Below, in pieces: positions 33,829-45,207 of a stretch of 64,000 nt of DNA. The position numbers and the translations under genes are program-made. The stretch is from Wyeomyia smithii. Taxonomy: Eukaryota; Arthropoda; Insecta; Diptera; Culicidae. The stretch lies in NCBI RefSeq assembly GCF_029784165.1, contig NC_073694.1, positions 27,724,506 through 27,788,505 on the forward strand, written 5' to 3'. The first letter of the stretch is position 1, and the number at the start of each line of letters is the position of its first letter. The notes under the pieces were generated by a model. That model had not been told where the DNA came from and made no database searches. It worked only from the letters and a program-made list of their open reading frames with translations.

Positions 33829-35104
33829 CCACGCGGACATTTTGGAATCGAACCACACAGATGATGTAGAGCAACCTTCAAGAACTATCGCCAGACTAAA
33901 AAGCCAGGAGACGATTCACACAAGAGAGCCGAATTTCAAATCAGATATATGTGATCAACCTTCTATCCTGAGTGGAATTTTAAAACACATACACAAGAAA
34001 GCTCATGCAGAACATACACTGGCAAAGAATTTCACTTGTGAAATATGTGGTAAAGAATTTCACTTCAAGTCACGATTGGCGAATCACCTGAGAGTGCATA
34101 GCTCGGATGGTCCTCACAAGTGTTTGGTTTGCGAAAAAACCTTCATATTCCCTAGTGTGCTTGTAAAGCATATGCTAAGTCACAGTGATGAACGTCAGTT
34201 CCAGTGCGACATCTGTCCCTCAACATTCAAATCACAAGACGCACTGAATAAGCATAAAAAAGTCCATCTGCGTGGTTTAGAGATGAATCCCTTCGATGTG
34301 GCGCATGGTTCAAAAGATCCACACAGGTGTGGTGTATGCAAGAAGGATTATATCAACAAGAATGCGTTGGAGGAACATAAAAAAATTTATCACAAAAAGA
34401 AATTGTTGGATCTCAAGTGCGAAATTTGCGATAAACAAGTTAAAACGAGTTTTCTATTAAAAATACACATGCGTACCCACACAGGCGAACGGCCTTTCGA
34501 ATGTAAGACATGTGGTAAATTTTTTAAAACAAGCAGCAGCCTTGGCAAACATAAAATTATAAAACATACACTGGAGAAAAGATTCAAATGTGAAGTGTGT
34601 GGTAACGATTTCTACTTGAGCACACAATTGACGAGGCACATGTTTGTGCACAGCTCAGACTACCCGCACGTGTGTACGGTTTGTGGAAAAGGCTTCAAAA
34701 CTAAAGTTTCGCTCCAAATGCACGGGCACAGTCACAATGTTGAGCGTCCGTTCAAATGTGACATCTGTGGATTGTCATACAAAGCACCCAACGCTTTAGT
34801 AGATCACAGGCGAAAACACACGCTCGTTCCGACTGGTGAATCTTACCAGTGTGACTCGTGCGAAAAAATATTCCCAACCGCGAATATGTTGAACAGGCAT
34901 CAAAGGCTTCACCTTAGACAAAACAAACCACGGCAATACTGCTGCGAGATTTGCAGTAGAATATTCAGATGCAGTAGCCATCTGAATGGTCATATGCGAA
35001 CGCACACAGGCGAGCGTCCGTTCAAATGTGACACCTGTGACAAAGCTTTCACCTCGCAGTACAGTCGTAGCCGACATAAAGCCTCTGCCCATTCACTAGA
35101 TTAG
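33829..35104 (+). CDS. Zinc-finger exon D (12 C2H2 fingers), paralogue of B
   Basis: Acceptor TCTGTTCCAG|C gives S-H-A-D-I-L-E-S-N-H-T. A shortened N-terminal part has lost the first finger's cysteines (QPSRTIARLKSQETIH). From about 34034 twelve fingers run from FTCEICGKEF to FKCDTCDKAF...HKASAH, and the protein ends in SLD. It keeps the YCCEICSRIF finger that B lacks. Linkers include THTGERPFKC, typical of DNA-binding arrays. Some similarity to finger sequence persists after the stop to about 35270 (CEMCGNKYYL-like), a decayed further finger. No 5' exon nearby. Confidence 0.85.
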
Positions 35105-35679
35105 CAACTGTGAAATGTGTGGTAACAAATATTACCTATAGGAACTTCTGAAGCGACATCTCGTGTTGCACATAATGGATCGCTCGTGCAAGTACCTGAC
35201 TTGCGGAAAAGAATACACCCATAATAAAAAAAACTCGTGAGACACGTGTTCCGTCACAACAAGTCGAGCGATTCCTGAAAACTAAATTTAATTGTATTTT
35301 TTCGACTAACTTCAACTAATATATAAAAGAAAAGAATTCTTTTTTTCCCACTGAAAGCGTTATAGTACTTAAAACAAAGCATTAGCAGTTCGAATGATAG
35401 ATGACAAACTTCATCATTTAACTAGCAATCTCTAGTAGAAGGTAGTCGTGGACGTTATGGACGTTAAATTCGTATTTTAAGTTAATCAACGTACTCCGGT
35501 ATTTGGCATACAAAACTACCCACTGTTGTGTCCATCGGTTACTATGTTGTGTTTCAATGTGATAGTGTGTTCATGTTCATTTTGTTTGAAAATTTGTTCC
35601 AATTTCCTCAGTGTCAGTTAAGTTAGTTAAACCCGCTTTTGTTCCACTATCTATTAGTCGTGTTTTTCTTCTGTTCCAG
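35105..35679 (+). other. Spacer D-E with decayed finger remnants
   Basis: 35107-35275 holds finger-like remnants in a shifted frame (CEMCGNKYY...LLKRHL, then CKYLTCGKEY..). The rest is AT-rich with no first exon. The E acceptor block starts at about 35605. Confidence 0.5.
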
Positions 35680-36802
35680 CCATGTGGATATTTTGGAATC
35701 GAATTACACGGAAGATGGAAAGCACACCGACGAGCTGCTGGTCAAGCGGAAAAATTGTAGCAAATCTTTCAGAACTATCGCCAAACAGGAAAGCCACAAA
35801 CCGATTCACCCGCGTGAGCCATGTTTCAAATCTGAAATATGTAACCAATCTTTTGCACTGAGTGGAAAATTAAAGCCCATGCAATATCAGGACGTGAAGC
35901 AACTGTTCAAGTGCGACATATGTGGCAAATCATTCAACTCGTCCAGTATTTTATATGTTCATAAAAAAATCCACGGCTCAGTAAAACATACAGCGAAAGC
36001 GAATTTCCATTGTGAATTATGTGGTGAAGATTTTCTGTTCAAGTCTCATTTGGCGAATCACCTGAAAGTTCATAGCGCAGATGGTCCTCACAAGTGCTTG
36101 ATTTGCGAAGAGAACTTTATATTTCGTAGCATGCTCGTAGAGCACATGGATAGCCACAGTGGCGAACATCGGTTTCAATGCGACATCTGTACCTCAACAT
36201 ACAAATATCAAAGCACACTCAATAAGCATAAACAAAAACACGTGGAGGTGACACCTCCGGATGTGGATTCGGAAGATCCACACAAGTGTGGTGTATGCAA
36301 AAAGGTTTTCATTGGCAGGGATACGTTGGAAGAACATAAGAAAATTCATCACAAAAAGAAATTATTGGATCTCAAGTGCCAAATTTGCGATAAACAAGTT
36401 AAAACAAGTTTCCTATTAAAAATACACATGCGTACACACACAGGCGAACGGCCTTTTGAATGTGAGACATGTGGTAAAACTTTTATAACAAGCGCCATCC
36501 TTGGCAAACATAGAATCACAAAGCATTCACTGGAGAAAAGATTTAAATGTGATGTATGTGCTAAAGATTTTCACTTGAAGGGACAATTGACGACACATTT
36601 GTCTGTGCACAGTACGGATCGTCCGCACCAGTGTACGGTCTGTGGGAAAGACTTCAAAACTAAATATTCGCTCCAAAAGCACGGGCACAGTCACAGCGAT
36701 GACTCGTTTCAATGCGACATCTGTGGATTGTCATACAAAACACCCATCAGTTTGGTAACACACAGACAAATACACATGCTCGTTCCGACTGGTTCTTCTT
36801 AG
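35680..36802 (+). CDS. Zinc-finger exon E (10 intact fingers), C-terminally truncated
   Basis: Acceptor TCTGTTCCAG|C gives S-H-V-D-I-L-E-S-N-Y-T. Two degenerate opening fingers (VKRKNCSKSF and FKSEICNQSF, each lacking a Cys) are followed from about 35908 by ten intact fingers to FQCDICGLSY...HRQIH. It then ends at a TAG after LVPTGSS (36800-36802). Beyond the stop, 36803-36975 contains recognisable but frame-broken counterparts of the last fingers of D (LTARKLKQHQKIHARQN-like). So E lost about three C-terminal fingers by a nonsense change, with later decay of the tail. Whether the shorter protein works is unknown. Confidence 0.8.
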
Positions 36803-37704
36803 AAAAGTTTTCTCACCGCGAGAAAATTAAAGCAGCATCAAAAGATTCATGCTAGGCAGAACGAATCGCGACGAAACAAATAATGCTGAAATATTCCGCA
36901 TCCAGTAGCCGTCTTACGGAGCAGTTGGAACCGGTATTTGAGAAGTCACAACGCGTCAAACGATTCATGAAAGTTTATTTAATTTAGATCTCGATTCTTT
37001 CCTACCTCTGATTGATTGTATTGCTTGAAAAAGCTCCAAAATAAATAAAACTTCTTTATCGCACTCGAAGTGTTATAGTACTCAAAACAAAGCATAAGCA
37101 ATCCAAATGATAGTACCTAGAACAATGGGACAAATTTAAAAAAAAAAATAGCATGAACTAACGACTTTACAGTAGACTTTACTGCAACAGAAATATTGAA
37201 AATAACGAGGGTTAGGACAGGAAAGTACTTCTTCAACGCAATTTTCGTCACTCTTGAAATGGTGTAAATAATAAGTAATGGCATTGAAAGTTTTCAGAGC
37301 AAATCTTCCATTCATATATGAAATATAAATTTCTATTAAGAGAGTGCAACAGTTATGTTAACAGTTTGCACGATATGTTAGTATTTTGAATATTTCAGTT
37401 ATTTCAGTCAGTGAAAGGAAACAACACATATCATTTATTATATGTATTGAAAACCTGTTTCGAAAAGAAAATCATGGTTTAATGTAAAAATGCTGAACAC
37501 AATTTGACGTTAGTTTCTTAATTCGAGTTGTCTTTCGAATTTAAAGCGAATAGTTCACAGTTTTCAATGCAAGGAGGCTGGCTGGATTTGTGGTGAGCTT
37601 GGTCATCGCAGTAGGCTGAACACCTTCATCGCAATATGTATTTAAAAAAACAAATCTAAATCATCAGTGTGCAATCTATCAGTCGTGTTTCTTTTTTGTT
37701 CCAG
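36803..37704. other. Decayed E tail and AT-rich spacer
   Basis: 36803-36975: pseudogenised finger sequence. The rest holds no gene. AATAAATAAAA near 37042 may serve as a polyadenylation signal for E. The F acceptor block (GCAATCTATCAGTCGTGTTT) ends at 37704. Confidence 0.5.
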
Positions 37705-39895
37705 CCGGGCGGACACCTTAAAAGGAAATCACCAGAGAAATACCGGCGATGAGCGAAGGTACAAAAAACACCAGAAACGGCAGAGCGCGGGCCGCTTGTA
37801 TGAATGTCCCAAGTGCGAGGAAAAGTTTGAAAATCAATGTACGCTCTCGAAACATGTGCTTCAACACAGAAAATCTCCTATAACTTGCGAAATCTGCGAT
37901 ATACAGTGTACCAATAATTTTAAACTGAAAAGCCACATGAGAACTCACACAGGAGAACGGGCTTTTCGGTGTGACATATGTGACGAAACTTTCAGCATAA
38001 AACCCGAACTTCAGAGGCATACAATAGTTAAGCATACAACGGAGAAAATATTTAAATGTGAAATATGCAGTAAAAATTTCCACTTGTATTCACAGTTGAG
38101 CGTACATCTGAAGACTCATAGCACAGAACGTGCGCACGAGTGTCTGGTTTGTGGAACGCGCTTCAGGTATCGCTCTAAGCTAGCCCGGCACATGCACACT
38201 CACAGTGAAGCGCGATGTTTTACGTGCGACGTTTGTGGGGCGTCGTTCAAGCTACCACAAGGTCTAAGGGTTCATAGAAAAATTCACACCACCGTTTTAA
38301 AGGAGTCAAATATGCACAAGTGCACTATATGCAGGAGACGTTTTTCCACCGAGGAAACACTGAAGCAACATAAAGCATCTCATCCGCATACGGAACCGCC
38401 GCATTTCGTTTGCGAAACCTGTGGCTTAGTGTGTTCTACCAAGTCTAATCTCAAGTATCATCAGAAAATTCACACCGCCGAGCGACCGTTCGCATGTGAA
38501 ACGTGTGGTAAAGCGTTCAGGAGAAGCTACAATCTTAACAGACATATAACCGTGCACCACGAGAAGCCATTGAAGAAAAACTTTCGGTGTGAGCTGTGTG
38601 GTGAAGGCTTCCGCTTGAGGACTCATTTGTGGCGCCATTTGGAGGTACATCGAGAGAAAAGCCCGCACGAAAACGGCCCGCATACAACGGAGAAAACATT
38701 TGAATGTAAAATATGTGGTGAAAATTTCCCCTTGTATACACAGTTGAGTGTACATCTGAAGACACATAGCACAGAACGAGCGCACGAGTGTCTTGTTTGT
38801 GGAACGCGCTTCAGATTTCGCTCTAAGCTAGCCCGGCACATGCACACTCACGGTGAAGCGCGATGTTTTGTGTGCGACGTTTGTGGGGCGTCGTTCAAGT
38901 TACCAGGAAGTTTAAGTAAACATAAAAAAATTCACATCACCGTTTTGGAGGAATCTGCTACGCACAAGTGCACTATATGCAGGAGACGTTTTTCTACCGA
39001 GCACACCCTGAAGCAACATGAAGCATCTAATCCGCATACGGAACCGCAGCCTTTCGATTGCGAAATCTGCGGTTTAGTGTGTACTACCCAATATAATCTC
39101 GAGTATCATCGGAAAACTCACACCGGCGAGAAACCGTTCAAATGTGAAACGTGTGGTAAAGCATTCAGCAGGAGCTACGATCTTAATAGACATATGACCG
39201 TACGCCACGAGAAGCGGCTGGAGAAGAATTTTCGATGTGAGCTGTGTGGTAAAGCCTTTCGTTTGAGAATTTATTTGTTGCGCCATCTGCAGTTACATCA
39301 GGAGGAACGTCCGCACAAGAACGGCCCGCATACAACGGAGAAAAAATTTAAATGTGAAATATGTGGTAAAAATTTCCCCTTGTATACACAGTTAGGTGTA
39401 CATCTGAAGACACATAGCACAGAACGTGCGCACGAGTGTCTGGTTTGTGGAATGCGCTTTAGGTGGCCCTCTAAGCTAGAACAGCACATGCTCACTCATA
39501 GTGAAGCGCGATGTTTTACGTGTGACGTTTGTGGGGCGTCGTTCAAGTTACCAGCAGGTTTATACAAACATAAAAAAATTCACACCACCGTTTCGGAAGA
39601 GTCAAACACGTACAAGTGCACTATATGCAGGAGACGTTTTTCCACCGAGGAAACACTGAAGCAACATAAAGCGTCTCATCCGCATACGGAACCGCAGTAT
39701 TTCGGTTGCGAAACCTGCGGCTTATTGTGTGCTACCCAATATAATCTCGAGGATCATCGGAGAACTCACACCGGTGAGAAACCGTTCAAATGTCCCATTT
39801 GCGAGAAAGGCTTTTCACGGAGTAACTATCTCGCGCGACATGTGCGCACTCACGAAACAAAGGCAAGACTAATTATCTCTATTGATTTGGTTTAA
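37705..39895 (+). CDS. Zinc-finger exon F (23 C2H2 fingers, seven-finger modules)
   Basis: Acceptor TTTGTTCCAG|C gives S-R-A-D-T-L-K-G-N-H. Fingers: three lead fingers (YECPKC, ITCEICD, FRCDICD), then a seven-finger module (FKCEICSKNF, HECLVCGTRF, FTCDVCGASF, HKCTICRRRF, FVCETCGLVC, FACETCGKAF, FRCELCGEGF) repeated once more in full and once through its fifth finger, closed by FKCPICEKGFSRSNYLARH and tail KARLIISIDLV. Modules are joined by a longer ENGPHTTEK-type linker. Compared with G it has an in-frame deletion of about 71 codons that removes fingers 1-3 (joined at GDERRY-KKHQKRQ). A large nuclear DNA-binding protein is inferred. Confidence 0.87.
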
Positions 39896-40046
39896 ACGAT
39901 ATATGTACTCTGATATTCCTTAATAATTCTTTATAAGTTTCCGCATTAGGTTAAGCTTTTATCTTTTTTTATATTTTCTTTTTGAAGCTTGAAGTTATTA
40001 CAAAACTTTTAGCAAAGAGTCTAGAATAGGGAAATGTAGGACAATA
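39896..40046. other. 3' flank of exon F (empty site of the element at 52030)
   Basis: ACGATATATGTACTCTGATATTCC is uninterrupted here but split by 1,035 bp after exon G, giving the pre-insertion sequence. Confidence 0.7.
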
Positions 40047-40225
40047 TATGTGGCAAATCATTCAACTCGTCCAGTATTTTATATGTTTATAAAAAAATGC
40101 ACGGGTCAGCAAAACATACACCGGAGCGAATTTCCATTGTGAATTATGTGGTGAAGAATTTCACTTCAAGTCACAGTTTGCGATTTACCTGAAAGGGCAT
40201 AGCGCTGATGGCCCCCATGCTTGGC
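40047..40225 (+). pseudogene. Fragment of an exon-E-like zinc-finger sequence
   Basis: Closely similar to about 35918-36095 in exon E (YVCGKSFNSSSILYV-type finger and HCELCGEEFHFKSQ). It has frame-breaking changes and neither start nor stop. It is abutted by gypsy-derived sequence, so it is a truncated duplicate. Confidence 0.75.
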
Positions 40226-40239
40226 TCGCTCTTTTACTC

Positions 40240-41640
40240 TTCGAATGCTCATTAGGCTATATTTTGGCAAGGTGGCAGAATTCGAACAAGTCCTATATCA
40301 AGCACTTGTAGAGACACTCCATCTTTACAAATTGTCTGAGCATTGTAATATTAAAATTGCTATAGTTAGCAAATAGGTATCGGAAACCATTGGAAGAGGG
40401 CCAAAGAGATCCATATGAAAGTGATCGAAGCGATTTGAAACTAATTCAAATTTACCTGCTGGATGGTGGCGTGCCGCTGTACTTTCGAAAGTCTCGTAGA
40501 TCTTATTTCTGAATGCGACAAACCTTGTATCTCTTGCAGTATCTGCTGTGCTGGTGGAGTCGTGAATATGGAGGCGACGCGTTTCAAAAAAGCCGTCCAA
40601 CTGTGCCGCTGCAGATGGACGAATTCTTAGTTTTTTGAAAGCAAGCAGGGCATTTTTCCGTATTTACCAGTGGTGGGCACCGCTAACCGAAAATTTAGCG
40701 ACGCTAATCGCTAAGTCGCTAACCGGAAAATTTAGCTCGATAATCGCTAAACGCTAAACGCTAAACCCACATTAGCGGAACTTTCGCTAATCGCTAATCG
40801 CTAACTTTTTAATATGTCCTAAATAGTCATATCGCTATATTTATTGCTCGTGTTTTGTAAGATTTGGACCACTTTGATCTGTTTTGGTTAAACAAACGAA
40901 AACAATTACTTTTTAAAGCTATTTACAGTAAGAGGTTCACGAAACGGTATTCATATTTGATTTTCTAAAAACAAGAATAACAAAAGTTATTTAGCTTGCA
41001 TTGAATGTTATGAAGTTTTCATAAAAATTCAATTATTATCTGAATCGAAAAAGTAGAACCAAAGTTGTCATAATTTCAAGCGCATTGCAATTTACCAAAG
41101 TTCTTGGTGTGCCGAAAATTCAATCTAGACCTTGTGCTTGTCCTTCAAAATGCTCCTGTGGCTTGTACGATAACTGGAACTCCATTCTAGGGTAAAAAAA
41201 ACTGACAAAAGTAACTTTCGCAGTAGAGTATGTTCATCTTTCGAAGCAATTTACGTACGCCATCAGCAATTCACAGTTTTTCTAAATATTTCTATTGTCG
41301 CTTCTCTACAAAATTTAGTGAATTAGCGATTAGCGTTTCGAAGGCCAAAATTTTAGCGACGCTAACAGTTTCGCTAACCAGCTCAAAAATTAGCGAAATC
41401 GCTAAATCGCTAACTGAATTTTAGCGTCGCTAATTAGCGAATTAGCGGAATGGTGCCCACCACTGGTATTTACGATGGTACCAACAAATGCAATCCCTCG
41501 TACTCTCAGTATTAGGCCGGGAACGAGATGACGAACGACTGTGGGGTCTGGGCGCTTTTAGACGACGAATCTCTGCCGTTAAATTAACGATTCGTTCTTG
41601 CAGACTTATAATCACACACTGGAGGAACGGACAACGAAGC
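40240..41640 (-). mobile_element. Ty3/gypsy relic split by a hAT MITE
   Basis: Minus strand. CWYHRKYGK (a block seen at the gag-protease junction of arthropod gypsy elements) with flanking sequence is split by the element at 40668-41465. A fused tail RFDHFHMDLFGPLP...SDTYLLT is an integrase core start (D-x-x-G-P-L-P). Intervening pol is deleted and no LTRs were identified. Confidence 0.55.
40668..41465. mobile_element. 798-bp non-autonomous hAT element packed with GCTAA repeats
   Basis: Termini CAGTGGTGGGCACC and GGTGCCCACCACTG, flanked by 8-bp GTATTTAC on both sides (40660-40667, 41466-41473). The ends carry a dense array of TCGCTAA / TTAGCGA motifs in both orientations, as for subterminal transposase-binding repeats. 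No transposase inside. Confidence 0.9.
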
Positions 41641-41649
41641 TACGCATGG

Positions 41650-42168
41650 AAATAGGCAACTAGCTTGGAGTATTGGAACCGAGCTATGACAATTCCTTAC
41701 CTTGATTCTCTTGTAACCTCACTGGAAACACGGTTCTGTGAAGATAGTGCACCTGCCAACGCGTTGTCCTTGCTGCATCCCGCTAACGTAATACACATGT
41801 CGTTGGAAGAGTTCAAGCGCAAAATCGAAGCTTTCGTAATTTTTTACGAAGTTAACAATTTTGTTGGAGAGGTGGATGTCTGGTATCAACATGGTAGCAG
41901 CATGAGAGCAGACCGTAAAAACTTGGAAGAGCTGGACCTTATAGACCTGCTTGCTGAAGCCCGTTCTTTTTCCCCTGCGACGGAAAAAGCAACTAAAATT
42001 GCACTTGCTCTATCATGTACAACATGCACGATTGAACGCTCGTTCAGCACATTACGTCGGGTGAAAACCTGGCTGAGGTCAACAATGGTTGAACAGCGGT
42101 TCAGTGCTCTCTGCTTGCTAACCTTGCTAAGTGTTCATCGGCTGCTCTGTCCTTGGCTGATATTTTAA
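41650..42168 (+). pseudogene. hAT transposase C-terminal fragment
   Basis: About 160 codons ending at 42168. SLEEFKRKIEAFVIFYEVNN, then LIDLLAEARSFSPATEKATKIALALSCTTCTIERSFSTLRRVKTWLRSTM, the hAT dimerisation domain (usual form ER.FS.L...K..LR..M). The protein resembles the ZMYM1 / P52-repressor-like branch. The N-terminal DNA-binding and DDE parts are missing. It is not related to the 798-bp hAT MITE by position. Confidence 0.75.
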
Positions 42169-42638
42169 CGTAAGCGCCAGAAGCAATTTGTTTTGAATCG
42201 ATTCCAAATGAACAGAAGCGCTTCATTACGCAATATAATCTAATAGAATTTGAGTGAAAAAGTTGAAAAACGAATTCTATTTGTGTGTTACTGTCTCTGC
42301 TATGCGACTGATGCGAAGTGAAAGATTGGATAGCAAAACCATCTGACAGTAGATACTCACGTACCTACTAGATGTGTTATACACGGTTATACACCAAAAG
42401 GAATGCGTACGTTCAATTTATTTGACTGTTTATTCAATCCTCAACATACTCCGGCCCCTCCACCAGTGTTTCCTTCAAAGGGTAATAAACATAACTTTGC
42501 AAGCGATCTTTTGATTTCACCTCTTGAAGTCAAACGTGTTACCACCCTGACACGTCCATCCGGTCCTGGGTGAACTTTAATTACACGTCCTGTAATCCAT
42601 GTACACGGCACAACTGACCGATTAGCAGATCGGGTTCC

Positions 42639-43429
42639 CTACGAGACATTTTTTTTTTGAGTTTTGTTGCAAAACACTTGTAAGTTTTTCTGTATTTGTT
42701 CATATCTCGTCAACCGATTTGAATAGTTTTGGGAATAGTCCCTATCTGGCATAGCATTTATTGGCCCTCCAGTTATAAAATGTCCAGGTGTTAAGGGGTT
42801 TGGGTCGCTGGGATCTGATGACATGGGTGAAATTGGTCTTTAGTTCAAACAATCCTCTATTTATTTGAACAAGGTCAATATTTCCTCATATGTGGGTATT
42901 GTAGATCCAAGTACCCTACGCATATGATGCTTAACACCTTTGACTCCTGCCTCCCATATTCCGCCAAAAGCAGGTGATCTAGGAGGTGTAAATTTCGACT
43001 CGGCTCCTCTACCCTTGCAAAATTCCTGGATGTCTGGCGCCACCTTGTAATTGAAATTCTCATTCAATGTCTTAATCTCGTTTCTGGAGCCCACAAAATA
43101 TGCAGCGTTGTCGCAAAAGATAGTTCTACTCCAACCCCTTTGACCAGCAAACCTTAGAGCTGCTATGAAATCGGATGTTAATAGCCCTGTTCCTAGTTCT
43201 ATATGAACTGTTCGAGTTCTTAGGCAAATGAATAGTGCAAAGTATACCCTGTACGTTTTTTGAGTCCTCACAAATACTTCCTTGGCGGTGAATGGTCCAC
43301 CAAAGTTACATGTCTCAAATGGTCTGCCTGGATTTACGTGGTCACTAGGAAGTTGTCCCATAACTTGATTAAGCGGTTTTGGATTGTTGCGGTAGCATTT
43401 TAAATATTCGTGTACCACTCTACGAGTTT
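42639..43429 (-). pseudogene. BEL element 2 integrase
   Basis: Minus strand. VVHEYLKCYRNNPKPLNQ, FETCNFGGPFTAK (the position of the first Asp is Asn here), RTIFCDNAAYFVG (second Asp), SPAFGGIWEAGVKGVKHHMR (Glu present) and TPGHFITGGPINAMPD. The first catalytic Asp appears replaced and several stops occur near the C-terminus. Confidence 0.75.
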
Positions 43430-43765
43430 AATTGGGTCCTAAAGTTTAAAACGGTTTTCTGGTTTTTATATATCAGCTGAAAGAATGCAATTTTCTGAGC
43501 AAAACGTGATTTTTAAAAAATGTTTATCGTTTTTCTTCGATTTTTAAATGAAAAATAAAAAACTGCTCGAAATGCCTTAAATGACAGTTCTCTCATATAC
43601 CGTACATGGGCGAAACGTCAACTTAGACCTTTCGAGCAGTTTCTTTTACTCTTCATTTAAAAATCGAAGGAAAACGATAAACATTTTTTAAAAATCACGT
43701 TTTGCTTAGAAAACGCGGCTTATTCAAATGATATATAAAAACTGGTATAGCTTTAGGACCCAATT
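43430..43765. mobile_element. MITE with TTGGGTCCTAAAG inverted ends
   Basis: TTGGGTCCTAAAG (43432-43444) and CTTTAGGACCCAA (43751-43763) bound an AT-rich, self-complementary interior (AAACGATAAACATTTTTTAAAAATC also inverted). It interrupts the BEL integrase between WPIHGRN and TRRVVHEYL. Confidence 0.75.
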
Positions 43766-44185
43766 GCGACCATGAATAGGCCAATATTTCGATCTCATCG
43801 CATTAAGTAGACCTTGTGCTCCTACATGTAGATTTTCCAAATGATAAGAAACGGCCAACAAATATGCTAACTTGCATTTCGATGACAAAATAATTAGGTG
43901 CTGCTGGTTGAATTCCACTCCGGCCGCCTGAATGCGTCCTCCAACGCGAAGAACCTGACGATCATTTAAGAATGGTTGAAGAGTTATGAGGGTGCTAGAA
44001 CTGGGCAATGATTTATTTTTCTGTAACAGTTGAATCTCGGTTGCAAAGTATATAGTTTGTGCCATTCGAACAATGCACAACTGAGCATCATCTAGCTCCT
44101 TCAACGTGAGTGGCCCTGTTTCTCTGTCATTTTGCTGTATATAACAGTTTGGTTTGAAACGCAGACATGCTACAACTCTCTGCAA
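43766..44185 (-). pseudogene. BEL element 2 integrase zinc-binding region
   Basis: Minus strand. GPLTLKELDDAQLCIVRMAQ, FLNDRQVLRVGGRIQAAGV, HLENLHVGAQGLLNAMRSKYWPIHG. These are the conserved blocks just upstream of the Pao integrase core. Confidence 0.8.
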
Positions 44186-44195
44186 CTTTTCTAAT

Positions 44196-45207
44196 TTAGA
44201 ATAACGATCCAGTAATGAATAGTTTACTTCGCAACACTTGTTGTTGCTCTTGTGTGATCATGACTCTTGATGGCCTTTGAGTCCACGTGCGATCGCGTCC
44301 TTCGAGGAATGCAGGGCCCTTCCACCACATCGTGCTCTCCGCTAGCTTTTGTGTAGACGTTCCCCGCGAAATAAGATCTGCTGGGTTCTCCTTTGACCCG
44401 ACGTGATTCCAGTTTTCGATTGGTGTCATATCATTTATCTTCCTAACGCACTTGCTGATGAAGGTTGTCCTTTTCTTTGTCGGATTGGAAATCCAATCTA
44501 ATGTGACCATCGAGTCAGTCCAGTAATAGATCCCGTGTACTTCGATCGCAGGTGCTTCCTTGGCTCTAGCCATGTGTTCTACCAGCAAAGTTGCCGCTCG
44601 TAGCTTCATGCGTGGGATGGTTGTGTCTTCTGTGTTCGTCTTTTTACTGCTTAGTGCGATTCGGGATTTTGAGCACAACAGCCTGACATTGATACCTTCT
44701 TCATTGGCCGTTCTTACGTTAATAACCATAAGCACGTTTGGCTGCGTCTGCGAATCCGTGAAGTTCTACCAAGCAACCTTTGCTGTGTACGTACATATCT
44801 AGGAATAGAGATTTTGTTAATTTCTTCCACCTGCTTACAGAACCATTTCCATTGATTCTTAATTTGTTCTGGAACTTGCGCTCATGGTTATTGTTATTTG
44901 TACCAACATGTTTCTCGCGATGGATCGTCGTGTGGTGTCTTCTGTCACACTTCGAACATCCTCGACTTCGGCAAAGCTCGGCGGTGTGATTTGCCTTCAA
45001 GCAGTTGAAACATAGAGCAAACCGCTTAACCATTTTGAGTTTCTCGTCGATCAATTTTGCATTGAATCTGTTGCAGCCATACAACGGATGATCCTTTCCA
45101 CAAGCTACACATTCTTGTGTTTCGAAACGATGAATTGCGGTAAACGCAAGAATTTCCGTTTCCGGCATAGCGTCTAGAACTGTAAGTGGGTGCACGCAAA
45201 AATTCAA
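44196..45207 (-). pseudogene. BEL element 2 gag knuckles fused to RNase H by deletion
   Basis: Minus strand. CVACGKDHPLYGC and CFNCLKANHTAELC knuckles (45110-44940) are followed after about 60 residues by GCLVELHGFADAAKRAYG, the RNase H start. This means that protease and RT were removed by an internal deletion. A frameshift near 44730 then leads to RIALSSKKTN, IPRMKLRAATLLVEHM, YYWTDSMVTLDWI and NPADLISRG. Confidence 0.8.
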
